A DNA stretch of 64,000 nt from Coffea arabica (Eukaryota; Streptophyta; Magnoliopsida; Gentianales; Rubiaceae): the NCBI RefSeq assembly GCF_036785885.1, contig NC_092310.1, forward strand, positions 5,332,001-5,396,000. Direction: 5' to 3'. The notes below the pieces were generated by a model. The model saw nothing but the letters and a program-made list of their open reading frames with translations, was not told where the DNA came from and did no database searches. This document shows positions 23,431-35,461 of the stretch, piece by piece (positions within the stretch are counted from its first letter, which is position 1; each line of letters starts with the position of its first letter). Both the position numbers and the translations under genes were made by a program.

Positions 23431-26400
23431 TTAATACCAAGTAGAATGACGATGTGGTTCAAAATCATCCTGATTGGTCGATGAATGGTAAAACAGATGT
23501 GGAAGTGGCATAGGACCTTGAGTAGATAGTGTAAACGAGTTATCTGGTGTATTTACTGGATGTGAGGATTGACTAGATGTTCCATAATCATTGGACGGAA
23601 GAACTTCTGGATTGGAGATGATTTGTTGATGGTAGTATCCAAACCCTCGATAGTTAACACTATCGCTGGTGCCATATGATGCAGTAGAATCATGACCATA
23701 AAATCCAATGTTATTGGAATCAAAAGAAGAACCATCATGAGACTTATCTATTTCTTTTTCATAGTATCCACTACCATGAATGCTAGTAGACCTTTCAACC
23801 TGTCCAGGTCTGTCAAATGGCCGATATCCACCGTAATAGTCAGGAGTGATTCCATATGATTGGTCATAGCCATATCCCAATTGACTAGTACTACGGTTTT
23901 GATTAGATTCATGCTCATAAGTTGAGTATATACCCAAATTTTGCATCTGATCATTGACTCCTCTATATCTTTGTGACCCTGAATGGTGAGAGAAAGTATC
24001 CTCACTTGAAAATTGAGTTAAATCATTGAGGAATTGACGTTGTGCTTCTATACCAGGACGATAGCCATGATCAGTATCTTGAGTGGCATAATAATTATCT
24101 TGTCCTTGAGCCCATGACATACCTCCTGCTTGTTGGCTATCTCGATTGTAACCACTATGCCTGGAAGAATTGTTCCCTCCATCTCCATTGTCACCATTGT
24201 CATCATCATCATTACTGCTGTCACTTTTATTTGAAGATGACGGAACAGTCTGCTTACTGGTTTGTTTAGTCTTACTTTTTTGTTTCCTACTTGAGGATGC
24301 AGCAAGACCTTTCTTATTTCTTTTGGTAATATATTGGGACAATGTATCACCAAAACCATCGTTGTCATGTTCTTGATATTCACTACTTTCTGATTCAGTT
24401 TGATGAATGCCCTTATCCAACCAATCCAGATTATCTTCAGGCAATGTGGGTTGTTCATTTTCTCTTATCCAATCATCCAATATATCATCTTGGTGAAAAA
24501 TGTGATTCAAGTCAATTGGGTTGTAAAAATCATCAGTATCTCTTTGATGCATCAAATTTTCACCTTCAATCGCATATTGTAATGCACAAAAACTAATTTA
24601 TGCAATTTTTTAACTGCCAAACGGTTGCGTAGTTTTGTATGAATTAATGACCATATACTCCAATTTCGCTCACAACCAGAGGATGTGCAGGTTTGACTCA
24701 ATATTTTCACTGCAATATTCCTTAAATTTGGCGCATCTTCACCGTAGTTAAGCCACCATTCAGCTAAACAAACAAAGTAATAATAACATTCATTTATTAT
24801 TATTATTTTAATATTATAAAAATATTAACTTCATTTATATGATTTGGATGTTTATGTAAGTATGAATTAAGTTGAAACCTGGTAAAGATTTTGGTAATGC
24901 TCTTGCTGCAATAGCACTTCCAAAGCCTCCCTTTTTGTCTGCAAAAATTTTGATCTACAAAAATAATGTATACACAAGTGTTAAAATTTTAAAATTTGTT
25001 GATTAATATAAATAAATAAAATAATCAAAAGAATACCTCATTTATTGAATCAACTTGTGCATCTAAATTTGGCTCCAACTTTGCAATGACGTTCTTTAAC
25101 CCTCTTCGAACTTCATCCAGATTAAACTCACAAGTTCCAGAATATTGAAGGATCGGGTTCAAAAAATATGCTAAATACAATAAAATAACAAAATTAGAAA
25201 ATAAATAAATAAATAAATAAATAAATAAATATTACATATTTAAATTGGATGTAATATTTTAAATTACCTGCCGCATGTAAATCCCGATGAAATTGATTGT
25301 ACCATCTATTATCAATCACTTCCCAAATTGTTTTCCAAGATTTCACCAACTTTTGAATAGCCAATTTTGCTCTATCCATTGCCTCATAAATAATTGGCAA
25401 TGTTGGCTTATTATCTTGATCAATAGTTTTTAAAACTTTGACCAGAGGCTCCATTATTGCACACACATTTCTAACTTTTTTCCAAAACTTCTCTGACAAT
25501 ATCAACTCAGCTACTTTAATAGCTTCTGCTTTTCTCTTGGTAGTGTTATTAAACTCTGCCCATTCATCTGAGGTGCACATTCTTTTCAGTTCTGTACAAT
25601 GCCGAAGAAGACTTTCCATAGAAATGAATTCAGTTGCAAATCTAGTGATACCTGGACGTAGCAGTTCCCTTTTTTTTGTATATGTCTTCATCAGATTCAC
25701 TACTTTGTCACTGTTATTTATGAAACTTGTTATCTTCTTCCCCTGAGCAATAGTTTCTTTTACATTATCCATTTTGCCAATATCCTCCAACATCAAATCT
25801 ATACAATGCGCAGCGCAAGATGACCAGAAAAGATTTTTTCTTTTTTTCATCAACAGTTGTCCAACAGCTTTCATACTAGATTCACTATCTGTCACAACTT
25901 GCACAACATTTTTTCCCCCACAACCTCTACTACCTCATCCATTAACTTGAAAATATATTCAGCAATTTTCTTAATATTGGTACAATCAACTGAACTATGG
26001 TATATCATGTGCCTATCACAGTATACCATAAAATTTATTATTGGATGTTTTGTACGAGTGCTCCACCCATTACACATAAGTGTACAACCAAAAGTTGAAA
26101 ATTTATCATAAATATCTCCAAGATATTTCTCAAGCTCTTCAAATTCTTCATCTAAATATTCATTTCCAATTTGATAAGCTGAAGGGCCTTTAATACCAGA
26201 ACCAGCTTTGGCAATTTCATCAATCATCGATTGATAATAAGGATTGTCAGCTGTATGAAATGGTATAGCATTGAAATGAAAAAACTTTGAAACTGCCTTA
26301 CCAACTCTTTTTATATTTTCCTTCACAAACATTGATTTGACTGATTTTTGTTTCGAAGGAAACATATGTGAGTCAATTCCTCTGCTTGTCATTTCATCTG

Positions 26401-27060
26401 CTTGTCTGACACTGAAATTACTCGACAATCCTCTTTTATTTTCAGAAGTCGTTGGGTTTGAAGTGCCAACACCCATATTCCCTAAAATTCACAATATTTA
26501 ACAAATAAAAAATGAATGACTAAATTGCAACTTTATGTAATTATATTTAATAAAATAGTATCAAATTTGTTATAATATTTTAGTTTACAAATCATACCTG
26601 ACATAAACATAGAAGGTCGACTCCCAGATACCGAATGCCTTCGTTGTTTGTCTAAAAATTGCAAGTATTGGCTCTCTCTAATTGCTTGCTTCATTTGTTT
26701 TTTTTCCAACGCCATCCGACTTTCTTCATCAATTTTAAAAAAGACTTCGTCCTCCTCGTCGCCAACCATGTTGAAATTACCATGCATACTTTCTTGTTGG
26801 AAAGAATTCAATATTTCTTCTTTTTTCTGTTTTATTGTAGCTCTTTGAATCTTACCAATCTTTAGATGCATTTTCATTAAATCTCTAACTTCACTTGAGG
26901 CCCTTGGACAAGGCTCAACTTGTCCTATGACATGACCGACATGTTCTTTCAACCTTGTAATGCCACCATGCATTATTTTTCCACAATAATTGCATCTCAC
27001 AATTTTTCTATTCCCTCCCACGGGTTTACCATGTTCCCAACCAATATCCTTGCTCGTCAT
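23431..27060 (-). pseudogene. hAT transposase, complete domains, two frameshifts
   Basis: Five exons by GT-AG and phase: 27,060-26,598; 26,481-25,268; 25,170-25,037; 24,954-24,879; 24,763-23,431. Exon 1 encodes a BED-type zinc finger (VRCNYCGKIMHGGITRLKEHV). Exon 2 holds the DUF659-like catalytic start (VVTDSE), CAAHCIDLMLEDI and RPGITRFAT, ending DLHAA. Exon 3 continues AYFLNP. Exons 4-5 carry the hAT C-terminal dimerisation region (WWLNYG, TSSGCERNWS, LHKLVFVHYN). After it comes a tail of about 370 residues: acidic, then Ser/Lys, then a D/N/G run, then Gly/Tyr/Gln/Ser-rich. Two single-base frame breaks occur, both at homopolymers: T6C5 at about 25,908-25,919, and T4 at about 24,557-24,560. 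Every other junction reads through, so these are either recent inactivating changes or assembly errors. Confidence 0.88.
25196..25231. repeat. (AAAT)n microsatellite
   Basis: About eight AAAT units inside the second intron of the hAT transposase. Confidence 0.9.
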
Positions 27061-28825
27061 TGTAACTATTACACATATCAATATAAATGGTTAATACATC
27101 ACAAAATAATTAAAGATATATGAAAAAAAAATACAACAAGCAGTTTCTAACATTTTATAATTATACTAATTTATTTCTATTATATTAGTAAGTTAAACAT
27201 CTAATCTATAATGTAAACCTGCAACAATGATCATTTTTTCATTTATTATAAGAACTTCGGCATTTTGTTTGTTGATGGGTGATTAACTTAAACATATAAT
27301 TTAGCTCTCCATCTTCCTATAGTTTTTAGTTCATGATCATGATCACCAGGATGATTATGTATTATAATAAGTTGGAAGATAATACTAAATGTCCCTCTCT
27401 ATTAGCACAAAAATTCACGTACAGTGGAAGCAATTCTCATATCTCTTCAATTTCTTTGTTAACCATCATATATATATATATATAACTACACATGATTTTT
27501 CACTCACTTTGCAACCTAGTCGTCCAAGAATTACAAAAGTTTTTGTTTTATACATAAGGATTACTAAATTTATAGAGGAAAAATTATTCTTGAAAAAAAG
27601 AATAATTTAGTAAGCATCGCAATGGATTAGTAAGCAAAGTACAAATCCAACCTCCAAGATTGCTAACCATTAAAAAGCCGGTAAAAAGACGCGATTTACT
27701 CACGCTTTGGAGTCACTTGTGAATGCAGATTGCTAATTTCCACCTGGAGATACCTGTCAGCAGGAGGGAAAAGCAGGACGGCCAGCTATTCAACAACCTA
27801 GGCCCCCAAGAATTCCCTACTGGCATCAACTGAACAACACATGAGCAAAGCAATAATGTTGTGATTGCCCTCAGATGAGAATCCACCACCTCATTCTAGC
27901 TGTAAACAAATCCACTCCATTTCTTTCTGCTTCCCTTTCACCCAAAACCTTGGGACTCACCTCCCATTTCCCCTCCCTCGCTTTATTCATCTCTTTACTG
28001 CTATTTAGTCTACACATTGCAAAACCATCAGTACTTATGCCCCCACTCACATGAAGACTGAGTACGATGGGAGGTTTTTCTATTATTCTATTCACTTGAT
28101 GAATCCTGAAGCTACCACTACTTTTGTTATTAATTGATGAACACTCTATCCTAAACCAATCTGTATATTCATATCATAAGTGAAACGACTGTCTGGGAAA
28201 GCTACAGTTGGCCCTTGTAATGGATCAGTTTCTTTTAATAACTCTAATGTCTTAGAGCACCTTACAAGCAGAATATCTGAAGGTACAATAAGAAAATCAA
28301 TTACCTGCTGAAGCTTGACAAGGCAAGGGAGAACAAGGCAAAAAGGACATGAATCACAACCATCTGGGTTATCTCTGTGAAGGTATGGCCAAATGACTCC
28401 ATTGGGCACTATCTTTTTGCAACATTCTACTTTGTTTCAGAGGGCGGAATTCCAAAGCTCGGCAAGAAGACAGAGTTAAGTTACCATGAAGAAGAATTGA
28501 AGGAAACGGAAAGGACTACTACGTTCTGCAACACTACTAGTCCAATAATTTAGTAAAGTGAAGTTAGTATGTTTAACGTGGACCATTCAAGGTAGTACCT
28601 TCAAAGTAAAGTGAAGGTAGTACACCTCCAAGGTGGAAAAGAAAACGCATCTTTTCACGTGATAGTACTGTGGCAAATTTGTTTCTATTTCCTATCACTC
28701 GCATTTCTTTCCCTGTATGAAGGATCATCAGTACTAGCCATGGTTCGATATAGGCAGTAGAGAGGTCCTCGAATTTTCCTTTTTTAATTCTTTTTTTGCT
28801 TTTTTTCTCTAGATTTTTTGTTAAA
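27061..28825 (-). other. hAT internal 5' region, possible captured sequence
   Basis: No transposase domain. On the - strand, 28,409-28,146 is open for 87 codons from a non-ATG start, reading NGVIWPYLHRDNPDGCDSCP then FCLVLPCLVKLQQ, with a good splice donor (CAG|GTAATT) right after LQQ. It could be an untranslated leader exon of the transposase gene or a captured piece of host gene. I do not recognise it. An AT microsatellite lies at about 27,468-27,483. Confidence 0.3.
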
Positions 28826-28972
28826 TTCACCTTGACTCGGGATGACTCGGGGTGACTCAACCGTGACAACCCGTTGCGGTGACGTCTCGGCCGATTTCTC
28901 GGCGAGACGAGTATCTCGGTCTCGATTCGTCGCGGTATCGTCTCGGCCGAGTCTTCGAACCATGGTTTTCAT

Positions 28973-30340
28973 AGGTTTACATCTTAGATCTCATTCTTTT
29001 CATGATTTATGATATTTAATGGGTTTGTTTGATGTTTAAATGAACTCATGAGGCTGTAAGGAACATGTCTATGTCAAATCCGACCTTAAATGCACTTAAA
29101 AGTGGATTCCGGAAAGATTCGACCATATTGGCCAGAGTTTTTATGAATTCAGGCAGGTTGATCCACCGGAATCTTCATTCTCTTTCTTCTCTTATTTTTT
29201 TTTCATTTTTCTTTGTTTTGTTTGTTGTGATTTGATCTTTCAAAACTATTTGGGTAATATTTTTTTGTATTTGTGGGCTAAAGATTGGGCCAGAAGAATT
29301 ATTTTGTTATTGGACTTATAGTTAAAACTATTGGATTTGTGTTTGGACTTTTGGTTTGAAGCCTCATCCTTTTATATAAAATTATTCATGAATTTTGGTT
29401 TGGGCTTAGGCATTAAAGCCCAGAACTTGCCTAGTTAATAAGGGATGGGCTTTGTAATATAGATCAAAAGTTTGTTTTCCTTTTTTCCTTTTTCTTTCTC
29501 TTTTGTTTATTATTTCCTTGGTAATTTTAGACATTTTATGCATTTTTTTCTTTCTTTTTCTGGAAATCGGTTGAACTCAATGGAATGTTGCTTGCTGATT
29601 TGCGCCCATGTAAAAATATATTTATGATTTAGCCCCCAATTTTTGCATAATTATAACATGGCCCTAAAAATTGTGTAAATGAACACATCACTCCCTTTTA
29701 AGTCTTGGCCTCCTTCCTATGTTTCATGCATATTGTTGGTAAATTAATTCTGATTTTTCAAGTAAAATTGGGGATTAAATAACATGAATTAGTTTAGATA
29801 TTCAATTTTCGCAAATTTAGAAATTAATGTGAATGGTTTTGTTTAAATGGTTTAAAGTTGTTTTGGGATAGTTAATTAGTGTAAATCTGATTGTGTCATA
29901 AAAATAGACTAGTGAAAATCATTTTTTGTGGAAAATGCATTTTGGCCCCTAATTTTAAATAAATTTGTACTATTGCCCTAAAAGCTTTTAATTTTTGCAT
30001 TTTAGTCCCCAAAATTTTTTCTATTTTTTTTTCTGAAATTTCTCTTGATTTCGTGATTCCTTGTGCTTTGTTTGGAATGCTGTATTATTAGATTAAGTTT
30101 TTGGTTCTTATTCTTTAATTGTTAATTAAATTGGTATCTTGACCTCGTTTGTTGATTTTTTGAAAAAGTGACTATTTTCTATCCTTCTCATTTAGCCACC
30201 ACTTCAAGAGAGGTACCCTCTATTATTCTTTAAGATCTTCTTATATGCTTCTATGTGTTTATTTTTTTATTTTTTTATTTTTTATGTGTGATTACATGTT
30301 TTATGTGCTTTTCTTTTTTATTTTTATTTATTCATTTTTA
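28973..30340 (+). repeat. LTR-retroelement remnant (copy 2)
   Basis: Non-coding, with the 'GGCCC...TAAAAATTG' tracts typical of long plant LTRs. It aligns in order with the reverse complement of 15,131-17,530, best at 30,190-30,290. It is the host sequence into which the hAT element inserted; its left part continues before 22,978. Confidence 0.5.
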
Positions 30341-31565
30341 TTAATTTTAAGTTTTCATTTATTTTGCTTAATTTTGATGTTTGGTTTGGAAGTCATTTAA
30401 GTATCAAATTGTAATAGATAGGTTGTATCCTCTTGTCCGAGAAATGTATTTAATTACCTCAAAAAGAAGAGTATATCTTGTGCTTCATACTTTTCTGTTA
30501 TGCAATCTTGATTCTTACGCTGATGTTACAATGCAGGAACCATCTTACACTTGGCAGTGTGGATGTGAGTAGTCAGGAACTGGTGGGCTAGCAAGCTTGC
30601 ATCTGGTGATCTTAAAACTGGATATAAGATTGTCATCTGCATGAAAAACTACCATTCTTTCGCAAAGAAAATCGAGGTATTTGTTTCTCTACCCACTCTC
30701 CATTTCCTCTCGCTTCTTCCCCTTATATGTGGTTGGGTAATTTTATGTGACTTACGAATAATAAATCTTAGTTCTCCCTTCATTTTGGGGCCCATCGGGG
30801 GTAGGGTGGTGTTGGTGTGTGAAGGGAATGATTGATTAAATGATGCGGTCGATATTCTCTATTGTATGTCTATGTATGGGGAGCTGTCTTCTGTATCTCT
30901 CCATGTTTTGTTTTTTCTTTTTGAATGTATGACTTTTTGAATGTATGACTTTTTTAAATATCCTGCAGTAAAGTTGTCATATTCCAGAACTTAACCTATT
31001 CTTTTCCTACCTATATAGAAAAAGCATTTGTAAGTTAATGGTGGAAGTTTTTTCTTCTGTCTTTCGGGGAAATTTACGTAAATTCAGAAAGCACGTTTTT
31101 TATTCCTTTTTGACTGCGAGAATGCTTTCTGAGGGTAACGATATCCTCTTGTATTTGCCAACCATTCTCAAAACCTGTTTATATGAAGCTATGCTGTTTT
31201 ATCATTCATTGATTGTTGATGATCTTCTCGCAGTTGTGCACAGTTCAAACAAATCTTTACAATTTCTCACTACATTTATATATCTACCTTCTATTAGGAT
31301 TAACATACACTGATACTTCTACACCACAGGCCTTTTATTCTTCTTTGCGAATACATGTTACTCTCAATCAGCAGCAAGTTTTCTGTTACTGAACTTTTCA
31401 GTCCTTTTCTTTTATGAAGTTCTTTATGCAATTTTAATCACTGTTTTTCAAGTACCTTTTGTAAGGAATGTTTGTCTTTCAAGTACCTTTAACTAGAAGA
31501 AAAAATTTCCCCAATGATCAAGTTATTGTTTTACTGATCAAATCTTACAAAATGTTTGTTTTCAG
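30341..31565. other. Intergenic, no gene confirmed
   Basis: Several short ORFs without recognisable motifs. The segment could include decayed upstream exons of the B3-like fragment at 31,566, but I could not identify any. Confidence 0.3.
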
Positions 31566-31829
31566 GAAATTTCAAACTAGAAGAGAGTAGAACTCCATCA
31601 GTTCTTCTTATAAGTGGAACTAAAACTTATCATGTTGGATTTGGCTAACAAAAAATTCCATCAAAACTGGAACAACTTTGCAGTTGAACATGGTCTTCAA
31701 GAAGGAGAAGTGCTTCTTTTCATTCCACAATCTTCTATTTCTTCTGCTGTTGTAATTTTCGGACATGGTGCGGTTGAAAGAATGTCTCCATGGCACTACA
31801 AATTTGGACGCTGTAAAAACTTAAGATAA
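31566..31829 (+). pseudogene. Decayed B3 DNA-binding domain fragment
   Basis: A possible exon follows a splice acceptor (TTTTCAG|GAAAT). One frame reads NFKLEESRTPSVLLISGTKT then YHVGFG and stops at TAA. A second frame carries on with NWNNFAVEHGLQEGEVLLF, then SAVVIFGHGAVER. Known B3 domains (REM type) have a W-x2-F-x3-H-x-L-x2-G-(D/E)-x-L-x-F block followed by an (I/V)FD-x-x-G/A-x-E-(K/R) strand, which this matches. The change of frame and the stop argue for a pseudogene. The N-terminal half of the domain was not found. Confidence 0.45.
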
Positions 31830-31862
31830 TGAATGTTTCCAGTGTTTCCTTCTTCGCCTTGA

Positions 31863-31894
<32 letters not shown>

Positions 31895-34800
31895 AATCTA
31901 AGTTGGGTTCGCAATTGTTTTCTGCACCAGATAGTAGTCACCAAATAAACTCCTACCCAAGGCTGCATGATCCAAACTTTATTCTTCTAGGTTTTTGTCA
32001 GCAACTAAACTTACTTTGTATGATTGCAAACTGGGCAGGGCATGCTATCTTTCCACCACACTTCGCTCGGTTTATGCCTTCTAGTTCTACTAAAAAAATA
32101 TGTAAAAGTTGCTGCTTGTTTTAGACGAAATGCTTTTTTTTTTTTTTAGATGAAATGGTAAAGTATTTTTCTGCAAATTTAGATCTCATGTCGAAAACAA
32201 TGATGGTAGTAATGCAATTAAGTTTTACTGCATAATTATCATGACTCAATCTACCTCAACTGTCATCACTATATTCAGTTTTGACAGACAGACCAGCCGT
32301 TGTTGGTGGCCAATCATTAGGCAGCCATCTCATCTGCACCAAAGTGGTTTCTGGTAGCATTACTGGTAAGCCTACCATGGCACTTGCTTCTAACCATACC
32401 CCGACTACTAGTACTACTGATGGTTCGGCCAGGAATTTCATTCTCTAGTACCCTAACCTAACCATTCTTCACATGCTGGTTGCCACCTCTATATAGGTTT
32501 AAAGGATTCAACTCTTGATGTTGGTGAACTAATAAACATAGCAATAGCAGCAGCGAAACGGTTATTTTAAAAAATCTCTCTTATCAAATCCTAACCTCCA
32601 TATCTAAATCTTTTACTAAATTCTATGGATTAATCCTGTGGATTTTAAATTTCGTTACCAAATCCTCTTGTTTCAGATTTGAATTATCCATAGACACTCT
32701 AGATTCACTAATATGAATTCAACAAAGAGTTGTCAAGTATTGAATTTTTAGGATTTTCTTATCAAACCCTATGAGGTTATTCGGTAATCCCTCATTAATG
32801 CCAAAAGTAATTTAACGGATTATCTATCTATCATCTAATCGAATTAACCATCGAATCGAATACTTGCGGATATCGAGTTTTATCCTATCCACTGTCATAC
32901 CTACGTAAGCATCGCAGTGCATGTAAACTTGTTGCCATTTTCTTACAGATTCTGTCCTAGAACAATATGCAGAACACATTACATGACAAGATGATGAGAA
33001 CATCCTTCAATAACTCCTACCTTACCCTTCAGTGGCTGCTGATGGGTCTTTTGATGATTTTTTTTTTGGCAAATAAATTTTATGTGATGTGGATGTTGTC
33101 CATATTTTATTAGAGATATTTCATCCTCTCTGGGTAATGTATACTACTAGTGTGGGATCTTAAACCTTTGTTTATTTTTAAGAATATTCATTTGCATAAT
33201 TAAAAATAAAGTATGCTGAAGCTTGTCTTAATCCAATATTAATTTGCATCAAGAGCAGAAAACTCTCTAAAACCTGGCTGAAGATTTTTTTTTTTCCTTT
33301 TTTGAGTAAGGAATTACTGCTGAAGAATTTTTTTTCTTTTTTGAGTAAAGAATTATTATCTGCTTGTTTCCACATAACAATTAAGGGGCACAAGAGCTGT
33401 TCAGGTGGCCTTGATTTTCTGGACTTCCAGATGAATGTACACGACATCCAAGACAAATAAGTCCCACACGGCAAGAGGGAAGCATGCAAAATGGAAAAAG
33501 CAAAGACCAAACCGATGAGTATTGTTAAAAACAAGAAAATTAGTTGGACGGTAGTGAGTATCGTGACGGGTGAACCTAGCCTATATTTGGTGCATAGACA
33601 ATGGTGGATCAACAAGGAGGTGGAAGCTTAGAAATTGCAAATGGTTGATGTGAGAATCTCAAATTGCTTGCTTGTATTGTCGTTAGGGTAGCGTCTGAGT
33701 TTGACTCGAGTCCAATCAACATCGAGATCGAACTGAGCAAGTAGAACTCAAGATAAAAAATACTAAATTCGTTAACTCGCGAATCGACTCGAGATCGATT
33801 ATATATATATATATATATTTATTTATTTATTTATTTTAATAGTAAAATTACATATATATTTTTAATATTTTATTATTTGTTAAGAAAAATTATTATTTTA
33901 TTCATTTTTTAGAAATAAAATAAATATTTTTTTATTTTTTTGACCTCGCGTTTGAGCTTGACATTTTGACTTCGTTGGTCTCAAGTTTCGAGTTTCGTAA
34001 AATTATGTTAAAACTCGATTCGATTAGAGCAAAACTCGATATGACTCGTTTACGCTCCTAATTGTCGAACACTTCTTGAATGACAAATTCTTTCGATCTT
34101 GACTCGAAACGAAGATCATTTTTTGTCTTGAATGACAAGTTCTTTCGATCTTGACTCAAAACGAAGATCATTTTTTGTAGTAGAATTACGATCCTTGCAT
34201 TGCATGAGGCTTTGTTGTTGTAAAGAATTAATTAGCATGTTCTCTTCATCATTTTCATCCAGAATTTGTGGCTTCACAATGTGATCCCCTTTTGTCCTTC
34301 GTTCTTATCCAGCATATTTTATTGTAAGTGACCCATCATAATAATAATAATAATAATAATAAATGATTCTTTAAACCCTTAAAAAAACAAACGTGGCCTC
34401 CTATGGATTTGATTGTTTCATACTGATAAACAAAGTTCTTTGTGTTGCAAAAAGTAGCAAACTTGAAACAAGTTGCGTAGCCTCCGCACTAAAGCCTTTT
34501 TTTTCTTGCCAAAAAAGCACCCTTCCAACCTAAAGAATCACTCCTGCACAATATGAAAGCCAGTCCGCGGCGAGCATACGATACAGTAGTTTAGGTCGCA
34601 ACGGAGAATACTGATATTTGAAGATTTTGACTTCCAACGACAACATCTGCCCTTAAATGGCCCTCACCTTCTTGACTTTCAACAGGCGAATATGTCACAG
34701 TGTATCATCTTTTCTGTTAATTCAAAGGAGAAATTTAGGACATAGTGAAACCAAATAGAAAAAGATCTAGGACAGGGTGCAACTGTTTACTTTTGCGAAA

Positions 34801-34980
34801 CACCTAAAAATTTGCACTAAAAATTTCTCACGATACCAAAGGCCAGCAAACCTTGCTAATGAAAGAGAAAGGGCCCCTTAGGATGAAAAAAATCAAACAG
34901 GAGGCGGGCAGCCAACCTACCATTAACAAATATCCTAAATCTAGGACACCTCTTATATCCTAGAGCTATAAATGGTACAA
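31830..34980. other. Intergenic, repeats only
   Basis: No supportable gene. Features are a 24-base poly-T (about 31,871-31,894), an (AT)n run near 33,802-33,818, and an (AAT)n run near 34,337-34,362. A stretch at 33,690-34,060 with repeated ACTCGA(G/T)/CTCGA words (TTTGACTCGAGTCC, AACTCGATTCGATT) is probably an old MITE-like element. Confidence 0.4.
34075..34178. repeat. 52-bp tandem duplication
   Basis: Two adjacent 52-bp units (34,075-34,126 and 34,127-34,178), each beginning CTTGAATGACAA and ending ATCATTTTTTGT, differing at two positions. Recent local duplication, no coding. Confidence 0.9.
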
Positions 34981-35461
34981 TCAAACTTAGTAATCTCGCC
35001 AACAGTTTCTAATCTTCAGCTGTGTATTATGATGATATATCCGAGTTCTGCTCTTTCAGGCAAAAGGCCAAATTCATCCAACGCTGAAAACCTGAAATAA
35101 TAATCCACGTTACAACCTACCTAGGCAATTTTCCACCACCACAAAAACAAGAGGAGATTGCGGGCGAAATGCCACTTCCAATGTTCAAGGAGACACTCCC
35201 TATCAGTTCCATCCATGTACAAGGAGACATTTCCTATCAATTCCACCACAAACTCAACACTACCTTTTTTCCTTTCGAGAGGCTTTAACTCTACATTGTG
35301 TTTCCAATAAATCTGAGTACCAGTATGTACAGGAGGGCTAGACCTGCACCCAACTTGAAAAAGAAATTACCTGAAAAAGAGGGCATACTACAACCATCAG
35401 TAAACTGCACAAACATCTATATACAAAGAGGACTTGGTTAATTACTTAGTTGTAATAGTAC

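Larger units (their letters stand above)
22978..28964 (-). mobile_element. Full-length hAT DNA transposon
   Basis: The termini are CATGGTTCAAAG (left) and the complement of CATGGTTCGAAG (right). A perfect 8-bp target duplication GTTTTCAT lies at 22,970-22,977 and 28,965-28,972. Length is 5,987 bp. Both subterminal regions are CpG-rich islands in AT-rich DNA, packed with TCTCGG/CGGTC-type words (left 22,989-23,055, right 28,826-28,960), the expected arrangement of transposase-binding sites. One transposase gene lies on the - strand (23,431-27,060). The 1.8 kb between its start and the right terminus has no recognised gene. The perfect target duplication suggests fairly recent insertion, into an older LTR-type remnant. 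Confidence 0.95.
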
